Position numbers and translations under genes: made by a program
Source of the DNA: Aureimonas ureilytica DSM 18598 = NBRC 106430
GTDB lineage: Bacteria > Pseudomonadota > Alphaproteobacteria > Rhizobiales > Rhizobiaceae
Length of the DNA: 64,000 bases
Direction: 5' to 3'
Assembly (NCBI RefSeq): GCF_000382705.1
Contig: NZ_ARQE01000002.1
Coordinates: 558,001-622,000 of the forward strand
Shown here: positions 27,718-37,527 of the stretch, piece by piece
How the letters are laid out: every line of letters begins with the position of its first letter
How positions within the stretch are numbered: position 1 is the stretch's first letter
Notes under the pieces: model-generated
The model's database searches: none
What the model saw: the letters and a program-made list of their open reading frames with translations, nothing else
What the model was told of the DNA's origin: nothing

Positions 27718-28512
27718 ATGACGGCGCATCCCCAGACACCGCAATTCTTTCTGACCGCGCCTTCCACCTGCCCCTATCTGCCCGGGCAGCTGGAGCGGAA
27801 GGTGTTCACGCATCTCGTCGGCCACCGGGCGCCCGATCTTCTCGATCTCCTGACGCAGGGCGGCTTCCGCCGCTCGCAGAACATCGCCTATCGCCCCGCC
27901 TGCGAGCGCTGCCGCGCCTGCGTGTCGGTGCGAATCCTCGTGGACGAGTTCAAGCCAGGCAAATCCATGAAGCGGGTGCGGCAGATCAATTCCGATCTCG
28001 TCGGCCGCATGGCGGAAGCCGAGCCGACCTCCGAGCAATACGCCCTCTTCCGCCGCTATCTCGACGCGCGCCACACGTCCGGCGGCATGTCGGAAATGTC
28101 GGTGCTCGACTATGCGATGATGGTGGAGGACAGCCAGGTCGACACGCGGCTGATCCAGTACCGCGTGAAAGGACCGGATTCGGCCTTCTCCACCCGCTCC
28201 GACGGCGATCTGAAGGCCGTCGCGCTGACCGACGTCATGGGCGACGGGCTGTCGATGGTCTATTCCTTCTTCGACCCCGACGAGCCCTCGCGCGGGCTCG
28301 GCACGTTCATGATTCTCGATCACATCGAGCGCGCGCGGGAGATGGGCCTGCCCTATCTCTATCTCGGCTATTGGGTCGATGGGTCCCGCAAGATGGACTA
28401 CAAGATCCGCTACCAGCCCCAGGAGCATCTGATGCCCAAGGGCTGGGAGCGCTACGATCCGGAAGCCCGGCGGCTGACGGAGGCCGAGCCGCCCCGCCCG
28501 ACGATCAGGTGA
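27718..28512 (+). CDS. bpt: aspartate/glutamate leucyltransferase (arginyltransferase family)
   Basis: This 264-residue protein belongs to the ATE/Bpt family, which transfers an amino acid from aminoacyl-tRNA to protein N-termini in the N-degron pathway. The N-terminal domain has [16 protein letters not shown] and [13 protein letters not shown] (Cys cluster, about 62-69); the C-terminal domain has [20 protein letters not shown] and [15 protein letters not shown]. It converges with parC and overlaps its end by 8 bases. Confidence 0.94.
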   Translation: MTAHPQTPQFFLTAPSTCPYLPGQLERKVFTHLVGHRAPDLLDLLTQGGFRRSQNIAYRPACERCRACVSVRILVDEFKPGKSMKRVRQINSDLVGRMAEAEPTSEQYALFRRYLDARHTSGGMSEMSVLDYAMMVEDSQVDTRLIQYRVKGPDSAFSTRSDGDLKAVALTDVMGDGLSMVYSFFDPDEPSRGLGTFMILDHIERAREMGLPYLYLGYWVDGSRKMDYKIRYQPQEHLMPKGWERYDPEARRLTEAEPPRPTIR

Positions 28513-30751
28513 AGCGCCCGCTTTTCGGGAAGCCCTTGGGAACGAGCCGCCCGGCCTGGGCGCGGTCGCCGCGCCATTCCAGAAGGTCCGCCTCGTTGCG
28601 CTGATGCTGGCGCCCGGCCGTGTCGCTCCAGGTCAGACCCTCGCTCATGGCGAAGATCTTGACGTCGAGAAGGCCGCCATCGGCATAGCGCTGCAGGCGC
28701 ACGCCCTTGCCGCGCAGCATTTCCGGCACCTGCGCCAGCGGGAAGACCACCATCTTCCGATTCTCGCCGACCACCGCCACCATGTCGCCGGTGACGCGCT
28801 CGGCCTTGGCGAGGCGCGCGGGCTCGGCGACGTTCAGCACCTGCTTGCCCTTGCGCGTGCCCGACACGAGCTCGCCCTCGGGCACGATGAAGCCGTTGCC
28901 GTCGGTCGAGACGAGAAGCCGCTTCTGCGCGGGGTCGGCGACGAAGCCGAGCACGAGGTCCTGATCGTCTTCCAGCTCGATCAGAAGGCGCATCGGGTCG
29001 CCCTGCCCGCGCCCGCCCGGCAGCTTGTCCGCCGCGAGCGTGAAGGCGCGGCCATTCGTGGACAGGAACACGAGCTTGTCGGTGGTCACGGCCGGGAAGG
29101 CGAATTTCAGCGCGTCGCCCTCGCGGAAGGCGAGCGTCGAGAGATCGACGCCGTGCCCCTTCATGGCGCGCAGGAAGCCCTTCTGCGACAGGACGACCGT
29201 GATTGGCTCGCGCTCGATCAAAGCGACGGCGATGTCGTCCAGCGAGCGCTCCGGCGCGTCGGCGAAGATCGTGCGGCGCTTGCCGAGCTTGGTCTTCTTG
29301 GAGAAGGTCTCGAGCACCTCGCGGACCTCGCCCGCCACCCGCTGCCATTGCAGCTCGGTCGAGGCGAGGAGCGCCTGCTTGTCGGCCCGCTCCTCCGACA
29401 GCTGATCGAACTCGCGCTTCAGCTCGAACTCCTCGAGCTTGCGCAAGCTCCGCAGGCGCATGTTGAGGATCGATTCGGCCTGGAGATCGCTGAGCTCGAA
29501 GGTGCGCATCATCACCTGCTTGGGCTCGTCCTCCTCGCGGATGATGCGGATCACCTCGTCGAGATTCAGGAACGCGATGATGTAGCCCGACAGGATCTCC
29601 AGCCGCCGCTCGATCTGATCGAGCCGGAACTGCGAACGGCGGATCAGCACCTCGCGCTGATGCGCGAGCCATTCGCTCAGCACTTCCTTCAGCGACAGGA
29701 CCTTCGGCACCTTGCCGCCCGACAGGACGTTCATGTTCAGGGGAATGCGCGATTCGAGATCCGTCAGCCGGAAGAGCGACTCCATCAGAAGCTCGGGATC
29801 GACCGTGCGGGACTTGGGCTCCAGCACGACGCGCACGTCCTCGGCCGACTCGTCTCGGATATCGGCCAGAAGCGGCAGCTTCTTGGCGACCAGCAGATCG
29901 GCGATCTTCTCGATCAGGCGCGACTTCTGCACCTGGAAGGGGATTTCGGTGACGACGACGACATAGCCGCCGCGCCCCTGCTCCTCGCGCTCCCATTTGG
30001 CGCGCACGCGGAACGAGCCGCGACCCGTGGCATAGGCCTCGCGGATGATGTCGGCGCTGTCGATCACGACGCCGCCGGTCGGAAAGTCCGGCCCCTGGAT
30101 GAAGCGCAGAAGCGTGTCGAGCGAGGCGTCGGGGTCCTCGATCAGCTTGAGCGCCGCGTCGCAGAGCTCGGCCGCGTTGTGTGGCGGGATCGAGGTCGCC
30201 ATGCCCACCGCGATGCCCGAGGCGCCGTTGGCGAGGAGATTGGGGAAGGCGCCCGGCAGGACGATCGGCTCCTCGTCCTCCTCGTTGTAGGTCGGCTTGA
30301 AGTCGACGGCGTTCTCGTCGATGCCGCGCAGAAGCAGCGTCGCGACATCCGTCATGCGCGCTTCGGTGTAGCGCATGGCCGCCGCGCTATCGCCGTCGAT
30401 ATTGCCGAAATTGCCCTGCCCGTCGATCAACGGGTAGCGGATCGAGAAATCCTGCGCGAGGCGCACCAGCGCGTCGTAAATCGAGGCGTCGCCATGGGGG
30501 TGGAACTTGCCCATCACGTCGCCGACGATGCGGGCGCATTTCTTGTAGCCCTGGTCCGGGTCGAGCTTCAGCACGCGCATGGCGTGAACGATGCGCCGAT
30601 GCACGGGCTTCAGCCCGTCGCGCACGTCCGGAAGCGCGCGGCCCATGATGGTCGACAGCGCATAGGCCAGATAACGCTCTTCCAGCGCCGTCTTGAGGTC
30701 GATCGGTTCGATGTCGCCGCCGCTGGCGGGAGGATCCACAGGCTTGCCCAT
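28505..30751 (-). CDS. parC: DNA topoisomerase IV subunit A
   Basis: This 748-residue subunit cuts and rejoins DNA through Y128 (AAAMRYTE) and, with ParE, decatenates chromosomes. The N-terminal breakage-reunion domain spans about 20-480, and the C-terminal wheel has degenerate GyrA-like repeats. The quinolone-determining segment reads [12 protein letters not shown], with Ala89 at the position of E. coli Ser80 and Asp93 at Glu84. Length is typical for alphaproteobacteria. It starts 221 bases before the divergent exported-protein gene. Confidence 0.96.
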   Translation of the reverse strand: MGKPVDPPASGGDIEPIDLKTALEERYLAYALSTIMGRALPDVRDGLKPVHRRIVHAMRVLKLDPDQGYKKCARIVGDVMGKFHPHGDASIYDALVRLAQDFSIRYPLIDGQGNFGNIDGDSAAAMRYTEARMTDVATLLLRGIDENAVDFKPTYNEEDEEPIVLPGAFPNLLANGASGIAVGMATSIPPHNAAELCDAALKLIEDPDASLDTLLRFIQGPDFPTGGVVIDSADIIREAYATGRGSFRVRAKWEREEQGRGGYVVVVTEIPFQVQKSRLIEKIADLLVAKKLPLLADIRDESAEDVRVVLEPKSRTVDPELLMESLFRLTDLESRIPLNMNVLSGGKVPKVLSLKEVLSEWLAHQREVLIRRSQFRLDQIERRLEILSGYIIAFLNLDEVIRIIREEDEPKQVMMRTFELSDLQAESILNMRLRSLRKLEEFELKREFDQLSEERADKQALLASTELQWQRVAGEVREVLETFSKKTKLGKRRTIFADAPERSLDDIAVALIEREPITVVLSQKGFLRAMKGHGVDLSTLAFREGDALKFAFPAVTTDKLVFLSTNGRAFTLAADKLPGGRGQGDPMRLLIELEDDQDLVLGFVADPAQKRLLVSTDGNGFIVPEGELVSGTRKGKQVLNVAEPARLAKAERVTGDMVAVVGENRKMVVFPLAQVPEMLRGKGVRLQRYADGGLLDVKIFAMSEGLTWSDTAGRQHQRNEADLLEWRGDRAQAGRLVPKGFPKSGRFT

Positions 30752-30972
30752 GCGGGCTCGTTACCGCAAAGCCCGGCGGCGAACAAGAGAAGAACAAACC
30801 GGGATCGCCCGTTGATCCGTCCGCGCGCAACCATATGGAGAGAAACCCATTTGGCGGGCTTACACTCGCCATCGAATCCGCCATATTACGGGCGATTCCT
30901 TGCGCCCCGGATCAGCCCTTGCCGCTGCCGCCGACGGGCCCCGTCCGATCCGTTCGAAAGGTATGTTCCCGT

Positions 30973-32154
30973 ATGATCGCCTCGCGCTCCCGCAGCCTCC
31001 TGGCGGGCCTCGCCTTCGTGCTGGCCGGCTCCTCCTCCGCCTTCGCCGTGGATGGACAGGCCTTCGCCGATCGTCTGAAGGCGGTGATGGACAGCCAGTC
31101 CACGCAGCTCAGCTTCTCCGGCGTCTCGACCGACGACGACGACGTGATTCTGAAGGGCGCCCAGATCACGCCGAACGGGCCGGCCGCCCAGCCCGTGCCG
31201 CTCGGCGACGTGCGCTTCGCGGACGTGACCGGCTCCACGGCGGACGGCTGGCGCGCCGGCCGCGTCGAGATCGCCGACGTGGACCAGACCGAGGACGGAA
31301 CCCGCGTCACCGTCTCGGGCATCCGCGCCGAGGGCGTCCAGATCAAGGGCACCAACGACAAGAGCGCGTCGCTTTCGCCGATCTTCTTCGAAAAGGGCCA
31401 GATCGACGGCGTGTCCGTCTTCAAGGACGGCAAGACCGTCGCCTCCTTGGAGAACGGCCGCATCGAGACGCTTCCGGCCGCGAACGGGGGCTATCGTTCG
31501 AATTTCGGCGTCGGCCGCTTCCTGCTCGACGCGACCTCCATGCAGGACGGCCCGCAGCCCTCGCCGCTCGTGGCGCTCGGCTATCCGCAGCTGACCGGCG
31601 ATCTCACGGGCTCGGGCGCCTGGGACCCGCAGACCGGCGCGCTGACGCTCGATCCGCTGCAGCTCGAAGTCGAGAACGCCGGGGCTCTGTCCTTCTCCTA
31701 CACGATCACCGGCTACACGCCGAGCTTCATCCAGTCGCTCGCCCAGCTCACCGAGCAGATGAAGGCCTCGCAGGGCGCCAATGACGGCGCGGGCATGGCG
31801 GTGATCGGCCTGATCTCGCAGCTCTACCTGCGCTCGGCGGAACTGTCCTTCACGGACCGCTCCCTCACCAACAAGCTGCTCGACTACTACGCCAAGCAGA
31901 ACAACCAGAGCCGCGAGCAGCTGGTGGACCAGCTCGTCGGCGCGCTGCCGCTCGCGCTCTTCTATCTGCAGAATCCGGACTTCCAGGCCCAGGTGACGGC
32001 GGCGGTGCGCGACTTCCTGCAGAACCCGCGCATGATCAACATCTCGATCGCGCCGCCGAGCCCGGTGCCGGCGACGCAGCTTCTCGGCGCGGCCATGGGC
32101 GCGCCGCAGACCCTGCCGCAGATCCTGAACCTGACGGTGCGCTCGGGCAATTAA
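30973..32154 (+). CDS. exported protein of unknown function
   Basis: This 393-residue protein has a Sec signal peptide (hydrophobic 9-25, likely cleavage SAFA/VDG). The mature part is rich in short beta-strand-like repeats (for example ITPNGPAAQPVPLGDVRF and LTLDPLQLEVENAGALSFSY) and ends in a helical stretch (LTNKLLDYYAKQNNQSREQL). No lipobox, Cys or catalytic motif is seen. The alternation of LSFTDRSL-like segments recalls large periplasmic DUF945/AsmA-like proteins, but this is only a resemblance. The gene stands alone between parC and a terminator. Confidence 0.8.
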   Translation: MIASRSRSLLAGLAFVLAGSSSAFAVDGQAFADRLKAVMDSQSTQLSFSGVSTDDDDVILKGAQITPNGPAAQPVPLGDVRFADVTGSTADGWRAGRVEIADVDQTEDGTRVTVSGIRAEGVQIKGTNDKSASLSPIFFEKGQIDGVSVFKDGKTVASLENGRIETLPAANGGYRSNFGVGRFLLDATSMQDGPQPSPLVALGYPQLTGDLTGSGAWDPQTGALTLDPLQLEVENAGALSFSYTITGYTPSFIQSLAQLTEQMKASQGANDGAGMAVIGLISQLYLRSAELSFTDRSLTNKLLDYYAKQNNQSREQLVDQLVGALPLALFYLQNPDFQAQVTAAVRDFLQNPRMINISIAPPSPVPATQLLGAAMGAPQTLPQILNLTVRSGN

Positions 32155-32180
32155 GCTTTGACAGCTGAATGAGACACGAG

Positions 32181-32210
32181 GCCGCGTCCGGGAAACCGGG
32201 CGCGGCTTTT
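32181..32210 (+). terminator. terminator after the exported-protein gene
   Basis: GCCGCGTCCGG and CCGGGCGCGGC form an 11-base stem with one mismatch around a GAAA-type loop, then TTTT. It ends only 14 bases before the next start codon. Confidence 0.8.
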
Positions 32211-32223
32211 GCGTTGGGCTCGC

Positions 32224-32739
32224 ATGAACGAGGTCCCCCTGATCCTGACGCTGCGAATGGACGAGACGAGCTTCGAGCATTTCGACGGCGCGCGTCGGCG
32301 CTTCTTTCCGCCCGAGCGCAATCTCATTCCGGCGCATGTCACGCTGTTCCATGCCCTGCCCGGGGACCAGGAACCGACGATCGTCAGGCATCTGTCGGAC
32401 CTCGCCGGCCAGATGGACACGTTCAAATTCACCGTGCCGTCGCTCCGCTCGCTCGGCCGAGGCGTCGCCTACGAGATCGAGAGCCCGCCGCTTCTGGCGC
32501 TCCGGCGCGCGCTCGCCGACGAGTGGCGCCACTGGCTGACGCCGCAGGACGCGCAGGGCTATCGCCCGCACGTCACCATCCAGAACAAGGTCGCCCCCGA
32601 CGAGGCGCGCGCCCTTCTCGAAACGCTGCGCGCCGGCTTCCAGCCCTTCGAGGGCACGGCCACGGGGCTTCTCCTCTGGCGCTATCGCGGCGGGCCATGG
32701 GAGCGCGCAGGCGCGTTCGGCTTCAACGCCGCACCATAA
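32224..32739 (+). CDS. 2H phosphoesterase (2'-5' RNA ligase family)
   Basis: This 171-residue protein has the two HxT motifs of the 2H phosphoesterase superfamily, AHVTLF (about 39-44) and PHVTIQ (about 120-125), on duplicated half-domains. Such proteins ligate or hydrolyse 2'-5' or 2',3'-cyclic phosphate bonds; the cellular substrate is unknown. ATG 32224 is preferred to one 15 bases upstream. A terminator ends 14 bases before the start, so it may need its own promoter or read-through. It converges with aspS. Confidence 0.88.
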   Translation: MNEVPLILTLRMDETSFEHFDGARRRFFPPERNLIPAHVTLFHALPGDQEPTIVRHLSDLAGQMDTFKFTVPSLRSLGRGVAYEIESPPLLALRRALADEWRHWLTPQDAQGYRPHVTIQNKVAPDEARALLETLRAGFQPFEGTATGLLLWRYRGGPWERAGAFGFNAAP

Positions 32740-32763
32740 AAAAAGGGCGCTAGAGCGCCCTTT
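32738..32763. terminator. bidirectional terminator between 2H gene and aspS
   Basis: AAAGGGCGCT and AGCGCCCTTT form a perfect palindrome with A/T runs on both sides. It overlaps the last codon of the 2H gene and lies 26 bases beyond the aspS stop. Confidence 0.9.
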
Positions 32764-32788
32764 CTCTCGTTCGGTCGTGTGGCTGGCC

Positions 32789-34579
32789 TTAGGCCTTGGG
32801 TGCCTGCGGCATGGGGCGGATCTGGAGATCGCGGAGCTGCTGCGGCGTTGCCGGCGACGGCGCGTTCATCAGGAGGTCGAAGGCCTGCTGGTTCATCGGG
32901 AACAGCGTGATCTCGCGCAGGTTCTTCGCGCCGCAGAGCAGCATGACCACGCGGTCGATGCCGAAGGCGCAGCCGCCATGCGGCGGGGCGCCGTACTGGA
33001 AGGCGCGATACATGCCGCCGAACCGGTCTTCCACGTCCTGCTTGGACAGGCCGACCATCTCGAAGGCCTTCACCATCAGTTCGGGCGACTGATTGCGGAT
33101 CGAGCCCGACGCGATCTCGAAGCCGTTGCAGACCGCGTCGTACTGATAGGCCTTGATGGTCAGCGGGTCCTGGTTTTCCAGCGCTTCCATGCCGCCCTGC
33201 GGCATCGAGAACGGGTTGTGCGCGAAATCGATGCGCTTCTCGTCTTCGTTGTATTCGAAGAAGGGGAAGTCCACGATCCAGCAGCACTCGAACCGGTCGC
33301 GATCGACGAGGTTCAGCTCCTCGCCGGCGCGCGTGCGCGCTTCGCCCGCGAACTTGTAGAACTTCGAGGGCTCGCCGGCCACGAAGAAGCAGGCATCGCC
33401 ATCGCCAAGGCCGAGCTGCGCGCGGATCGCGTCCGTGCGCTCGGGGCCGATATTCTTGGCGAGCGGGCCCGCGCCCTCCAGCGCCTCCCCCTCTTTCCGC
33501 CAGAAGATATAGCCGAGGCCCGGCTGGCCCTGGCCCTGCGCCCATGAATTCATGCGGTCGCAGAAGGCTCTGGAGCCGCCGGTCTTGGCCGGGATCGCCC
33601 AGACCTCGACCTTCGGGTTGGAGGCGATCATGCCCGCAAAGACCTTGAAGCCCGAGCCCGCGAAATGCTCGGTCACCGCCTGCATCTCGATCGGGTTGCG
33701 CAGGTCCGGCTTGTCGGAGCCATACTTGCGGATCGCCTCGTCATAGGGGATGCGCGGCCATTCCTTGGTGACCGGCTTGCCTTCCGCGAATTCCTCGAAG
33801 ATCTGCGTCATGACCGGGGTCATGGTGGTCCAGATGTCGTCCTGCGTAACGAAGCTCATCTCGACGTCGAGCTGGTAGAACTCGCCCGGCAGACGGTCGG
33901 CGCGCGGGTCCTCGTCGCGGAAGCAGGGCGCGATCTGGAAGTAGCGGTCGAAGCCGGCCACCATCAGAAGCTGCTTGTACTGCTGCGGGGCCTGCGGCAG
34001 CGCGTAGAAATTGCCGGGATGGATGCGGCTCGGCACAAGGAAGTCGCGCGCGCCTTCCGGCGAGGAGGCCGTCAGGATCGGCGTCGTGTATTCGGCAAAG
34101 CCCGCGCCCGTCATCTCGCGGCGCATGGCGGCGATGATCTGCGTGCGCTTGACGATGTTCTTGTGCAGCGTGTCGCGGCGAAGGTCCAGGAAGCGGTACT
34201 TGAGGCGCACGTCCTCGGGGTATTCAAGATCGCCGAAGACCGGAAGCGGCAGTTCCTGCGCCTGCGCCAGAACCTCGATCTCGCGCGCGAAAACCTCGAT
34301 CTCGCCGGTCGGCAGCTTGGTGTTGACCGTCTCGGGCGTGCGGGCCTTCACCTCGCCATCGATGCGGATCACCCATTCCGAGCGCACGGTTTCGGCCGTC
34401 TTGAAGGCGGGAGATTCGGGGTCCACCACAATCTGCGTCAGGCCGTAATGGTCGCGCAGGTCGATGAAGAGAAGGCCGCCATGGTCGCGCACCCGGTGGA
34501 CCCAGCCCGACAGGCGAGCGGTCTGGCCGACCTCGGCGGTGCGCAGGGCGGCGCAGGTATGGCTGCGATAGCGGTGCAT
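32789..34579 (-). CDS. aspS: aspartate--tRNA ligase
   Basis: This 596-residue class II synthetase has an N-terminal anticodon-binding OB fold ([20 protein letters not shown]), motif 2 ([20 protein letters not shown]), a GAD insert and motif 3 ([11 protein letters not shown]). It charges tRNA-Asp. Many alphaproteobacterial forms also charge tRNA-Asn; that cannot be decided here. ATG 34579 is chosen over an Arg-rich upstream extension. It is divergent from rnd. Confidence 0.97.
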   Translation of the reverse strand: MHRYRSHTCAALRTAEVGQTARLSGWVHRVRDHGGLLFIDLRDHYGLTQIVVDPESPAFKTAETVRSEWVIRIDGEVKARTPETVNTKLPTGEIEVFAREIEVLAQAQELPLPVFGDLEYPEDVRLKYRFLDLRRDTLHKNIVKRTQIIAAMRREMTGAGFAEYTTPILTASSPEGARDFLVPSRIHPGNFYALPQAPQQYKQLLMVAGFDRYFQIAPCFRDEDPRADRLPGEFYQLDVEMSFVTQDDIWTTMTPVMTQIFEEFAEGKPVTKEWPRIPYDEAIRKYGSDKPDLRNPIEMQAVTEHFAGSGFKVFAGMIASNPKVEVWAIPAKTGGSRAFCDRMNSWAQGQGQPGLGYIFWRKEGEALEGAGPLAKNIGPERTDAIRAQLGLGDGDACFFVAGEPSKFYKFAGEARTRAGEELNLVDRDRFECCWIVDFPFFEYNEDEKRIDFAHNPFSMPQGGMEALENQDPLTIKAYQYDAVCNGFEIASGSIRNQSPELMVKAFEMVGLSKQDVEDRFGGMYRAFQYGAPPHGGCAFGIDRVVMLLCGAKNLREITLFPMNQQAFDLLMNAPSPATPQQLRDLQIRPMPQAPKA

Positions 34580-34748
34580 GGCGATCTTTCTCCGAGCCTC
34601 GAAATTCCGGGAGGCGCTCTGTGGCCGCGCCCGTAGGGGACGCCGCCTGCTTTTTGCGCGGGAAAAGCACACCAAGCGCCGGCCCTGTCAAGTTTTGCGC
34701 GCAACCGGCGCTTTCCATCGCGCGCGCGCATCGTCTATGGATCGAAGC

Positions 34749-35900
34749 ATGGAGCCGATCACGACCACCGCCGCCCTTTCCGACGCCTGCCGCACCCTGG
34801 CAAAGGCCGAGTTCGTCACCGTCGACACCGAGTTCATTCGCGAGACGACCTTCTGGCCGGAACTCTGCCTGATCCAGATGGCCTCCGACGACCTCGCCGT
34901 GCTCGTCGATCCGCTGGCCGAGGGCATCGACCTCCAGCCCTTTTTCGAGCTGATGGCCGACACGTCCGTCCTCAAGGTCTTCCACGCCGCGCGGCAGGAT
35001 CTCGAAATCATCCACAAGCTCGGCGGCCTCATTCCCGCCCCGCTCTTCGACACGCAGGTCGCCGCCATGGTCTGCGGCTTCGGCGAGTCGATCGCCTATG
35101 ACCAGCTCGTCGCGCGCACCACCAAGGGGCGCATCGACAAGACCTCGCGCTTCACCGACTGGCGCCGCCGCCCGCTCTCGCCCGAGCAGCTCGAATATGC
35201 GCTGGGCGACGTCACCTATCTGCGCGACGCCTATCGCTTCCTCGCCAAGGCGCTGGAAGTCGAGGGGCGCGAGGATTGGCTGGCCGACGAGATGGCCGTT
35301 CTGTCCGACCCCGGCACCTACGACATCCATCCGGACGATGCCTGGAAGCGCCTGAAGCTGCGCATCCGCAAGCCGATCGAGCTCGCCGTTCTGAAAGAGA
35401 TCGCCGCTTGGCGCGAGCGCGAGGCACGCGCCAAGGACCAGCCGCGTTCGCGCATCCTGAAGGACGACGCGCTCTACGAGATCGCCCAGCAGCAGCCGCG
35501 CGACGAGCAGGCGCTGTCGCGCCTTCGCACCGTGTCCAAGGGCTTCGAGCGTTCCAATGCCGGCCGCGAGCTTCTGGCGGCCGTGGCGCGCGCCCATGCT
35601 ATTCCCAAATCGCAGCTGCCCCCGATCCCCAAGCCCCCGGCCCTGCCCGAGGGAACGGCGGCGGCAGTGGAGTTCCTGCGCGTTCTCCTGAAGATCGTGG
35701 TCGAGGAGCGCGGCGTCGCCGGTCGTCTCATCGCCTCCAGCGACGATCTGGAGAAGCTCGCCGTGGATGGCGACAAGGCCGAGGTGCCGGCGCTCGAGGG
35801 GTGGCGGCGCGAGCTGTTCGGCGCCCGGGCGCTGGAACTCCTGGCCGGCCAGACGGCGCTGGTCTATCGCAATCGCAAGGTCGAGATCGTCTCGCTCTGA
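34749..35900 (+). CDS. rnd: ribonuclease D
   Basis: This 383-residue 3'-5' exoribonuclease matures tRNA ends. The DEDDy catalytic residues are present: D26 and E28 in VDTEFIRE, Asp in FHAARQDLEI, and Tyr/Asp in YALGDVTYLRD. An HRDC domain follows at about 205-290. ATG 34749 is chosen; an ATG four codons upstream is possible. It ends in a hairpin shared with ppx. Confidence 0.95.
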   Translation: MEPITTTAALSDACRTLAKAEFVTVDTEFIRETTFWPELCLIQMASDDLAVLVDPLAEGIDLQPFFELMADTSVLKVFHAARQDLEIIHKLGGLIPAPLFDTQVAAMVCGFGESIAYDQLVARTTKGRIDKTSRFTDWRRRPLSPEQLEYALGDVTYLRDAYRFLAKALEVEGREDWLADEMAVLSDPGTYDIHPDDAWKRLKLRIRKPIELAVLKEIAAWREREARAKDQPRSRILKDDALYEIAQQQPRDEQALSRLRTVSKGFERSNAGRELLAAVARAHAIPKSQLPPIPKPPALPEGTAAAVEFLRVLLKIVVEERGVAGRLIASSDDLEKLAVDGDKAEVPALEGWRRELFGARALELLAGQTALVYRNRKVEIVSL

Positions 35901-35908
35901 GACGCGAA

Positions 35909-35939
35909 AGGGGCGGCGCCCTCCCCGGACGCCGCCCCT
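35909..35939. terminator. hairpin between rnd and ppx
   Basis: AGGGGCGGCG and CGCCGCCCCT form a perfect 10-base GC stem over an 11-base loop between convergent genes. No T run follows on either strand, so termination strength is uncertain. Confidence 0.6.
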
Positions 35940-35964
35940 CGAATCATCCGATGAAATCCTGCGT

Positions 35965-37527
35965 TCAGCGCACGTCGAAACGCAGCGTGCGCTCCACGAC
36001 CTTGGCGAAGGCTTGAAGGCGGGCCTCCGGGCGCTCGCCGAGAAGCGGCTCCAGGCCGCGCGGCACGACCAGCGAGAACCCGCCGCGCGGGTCCTGTTTC
36101 CATTGCAGACGACCGAGAACGCCCGGCATCGCCGCCGTCAGCAGGTAGCTGACGCGGAAGAGCGAGGCGAGCACGCGCGCCAGATAAAGCAGGCGCGGAT
36201 CGAGTACGCTGCCGATCGATTCGAGAACGCTCGCGTCGAACTCGCCCTCGTAGCGGTAGTAATTGGCGAGCGCGAGATAGACGCGGCCCGGATGGTCCAC
36301 CGCCGGAATATTGGCGTTGATGATGATCGAAAGGCTCTGCCGCCCGCGATAATCGGGATGGGCGCGCCAGGAAATGTCGGTGAGAAGGCAGGCCGCCCTG
36401 CGCAGCCGCGCCTCGTAGGGTGTTTCGTTGATCGACAGCGCCTCGAAGGTTCGTGCCGACCAGTCCGCCAGCTCTTCGTTGTGGAGCGGCGAGCGCGAGC
36501 GCAGGAAGGAGAGTTCGAGCGCCGATTCGAGCAGCGGATCAAGCGCCTTCTCTTCCTCCGACAGGCGCGAATGAAGGTAGCCCTCGCGCACGCCATAGGC
36601 GGACAGCACGATCTCGGAGGGCTTCAGCTGCGAGATCACCGCCTGCATCGCCACCGCGCCGAAGGCCAGGAGCGAGCGTCGGTTGCGCGAGATGGCCGCG
36701 ATGCCCGGCAGCTTGTCCGGATCGCCCCGCGCGACATTCGCCAAAAACGCTTCGACCTCGGCCGCCTTCACCCGGTAGCCGTGCATGACATGCACGGGAT
36801 AGCCGGTCTGCTCCATGTGGAGCTTGAACAGGTTTCGCCAGGTTCCGCCGACGGCATAGAAGGGCCGCCCGGTGGCGATCGAGGCGAAGTTGGATTGGGC
36901 GACATGGGTTTCGGCGATGGCGCGGGCGCGGGCGATGTCGTTGCCCGAGAGGTCCTGCAGGCGCAGGCCGCCGAGCGGCATGGTCACGCCCTTGCCGATG
37001 CGCCCGTCGGCGATCTCGACGATCTCGAGACTGCCGCCGCCGAGATCCCCGGCGATGCCGTTCGGCGCATGGAAGCCGGCCATGACGCCTTCGGCCGCGA
37101 AATGCGCCTCGTCGGCGCCGGACAGAATGGTGATCGGGCAGCCGAGCGCGGCTTCCGCGGCGGCCACGAAGTCCGGCCCGTTGGCGGCTTCGCGCGCGGC
37201 GGCCGTGGCGATCGGGTGAATTTCCGTCACGCCGCTCTGGTCGCACAGGGCGCGGAAACGCTTGAGGGCGCTGAGGGCGCTCGCCACCGACTTGTCGTCC
37301 AGCCGGTTGGTCTGGGCGATGCCGCGCCCCAGACCGCTCAGGACCTTTTCGTTGAAGAGGGTGGTCGGCGCCCTGACATTGCCCTCGTAGATCACGAGGC
37401 GAACCGAGTTCGATCCGATATCGACGACCGCCACCGGCGAACGGCCGGGAATCCGGCCGTTCGGATGCAGGAGATCAATCGAAGCGTGAGTGCTCGGCAC
37501 GCTGCCTTGCGATGAGCTTGGGTGCAT
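35965..37527 (-). CDS. ppx: exopolyphosphatase / guanosine pentaphosphate phosphohydrolase
   Basis: This 520-residue ASKHA-fold phosphatase of the Ppx/GppA family breaks down polyphosphate or pppGpp. It has P-loops [12 protein letters not shown] (about 33-44) and [11 protein letters not shown], plus [10 protein letters not shown], and a C-terminal HD-like helical domain (from about 330, with [14 protein letters not shown]). Its proposed start lies 53 bases inside ppk; the ~30-residue N-terminal leader is weakly conserved, and a later GTG start is possible. ppk and ppx form a polyphosphate synthesis/degradation pair. Confidence 0.93.
   Translation of the reverse strand: MHPSSSQGSVPSTHASIDLLHPNGRIPGRSPVAVVDIGSNSVRLVIYEGNVRAPTTLFNEKVLSGLGRGIAQTNRLDDKSVASALSALKRFRALCDQSGVTEIHPIATAAAREAANGPDFVAAAEAALGCPITILSGADEAHFAAEGVMAGFHAPNGIAGDLGGGSLEIVEIADGRIGKGVTMPLGGLRLQDLSGNDIARARAIAETHVAQSNFASIATGRPFYAVGGTWRNLFKLHMEQTGYPVHVMHGYRVKAAEVEAFLANVARGDPDKLPGIAAISRNRRSLLAFGAVAMQAVISQLKPSEIVLSAYGVREGYLHSRLSEEEKALDPLLESALELSFLRSRSPLHNEELADWSARTFEALSINETPYEARLRRAACLLTDISWRAHPDYRGRQSLSIIINANIPAVDHPGRVYLALANYYRYEGEFDASVLESIGSVLDPRLLYLARVLASLFRVSYLLTAAMPGVLGRLQWKQDPRGGFSLVVPRGLEPLLGERPEARLQAFAKVVERTLRFDVR

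Noticed and set aside
28604-30976. 790-codon open frame opposite parC
   Set aside because: It is the complement frame of parC with His/Arg/Asp-rich low-complexity translation and no motif.
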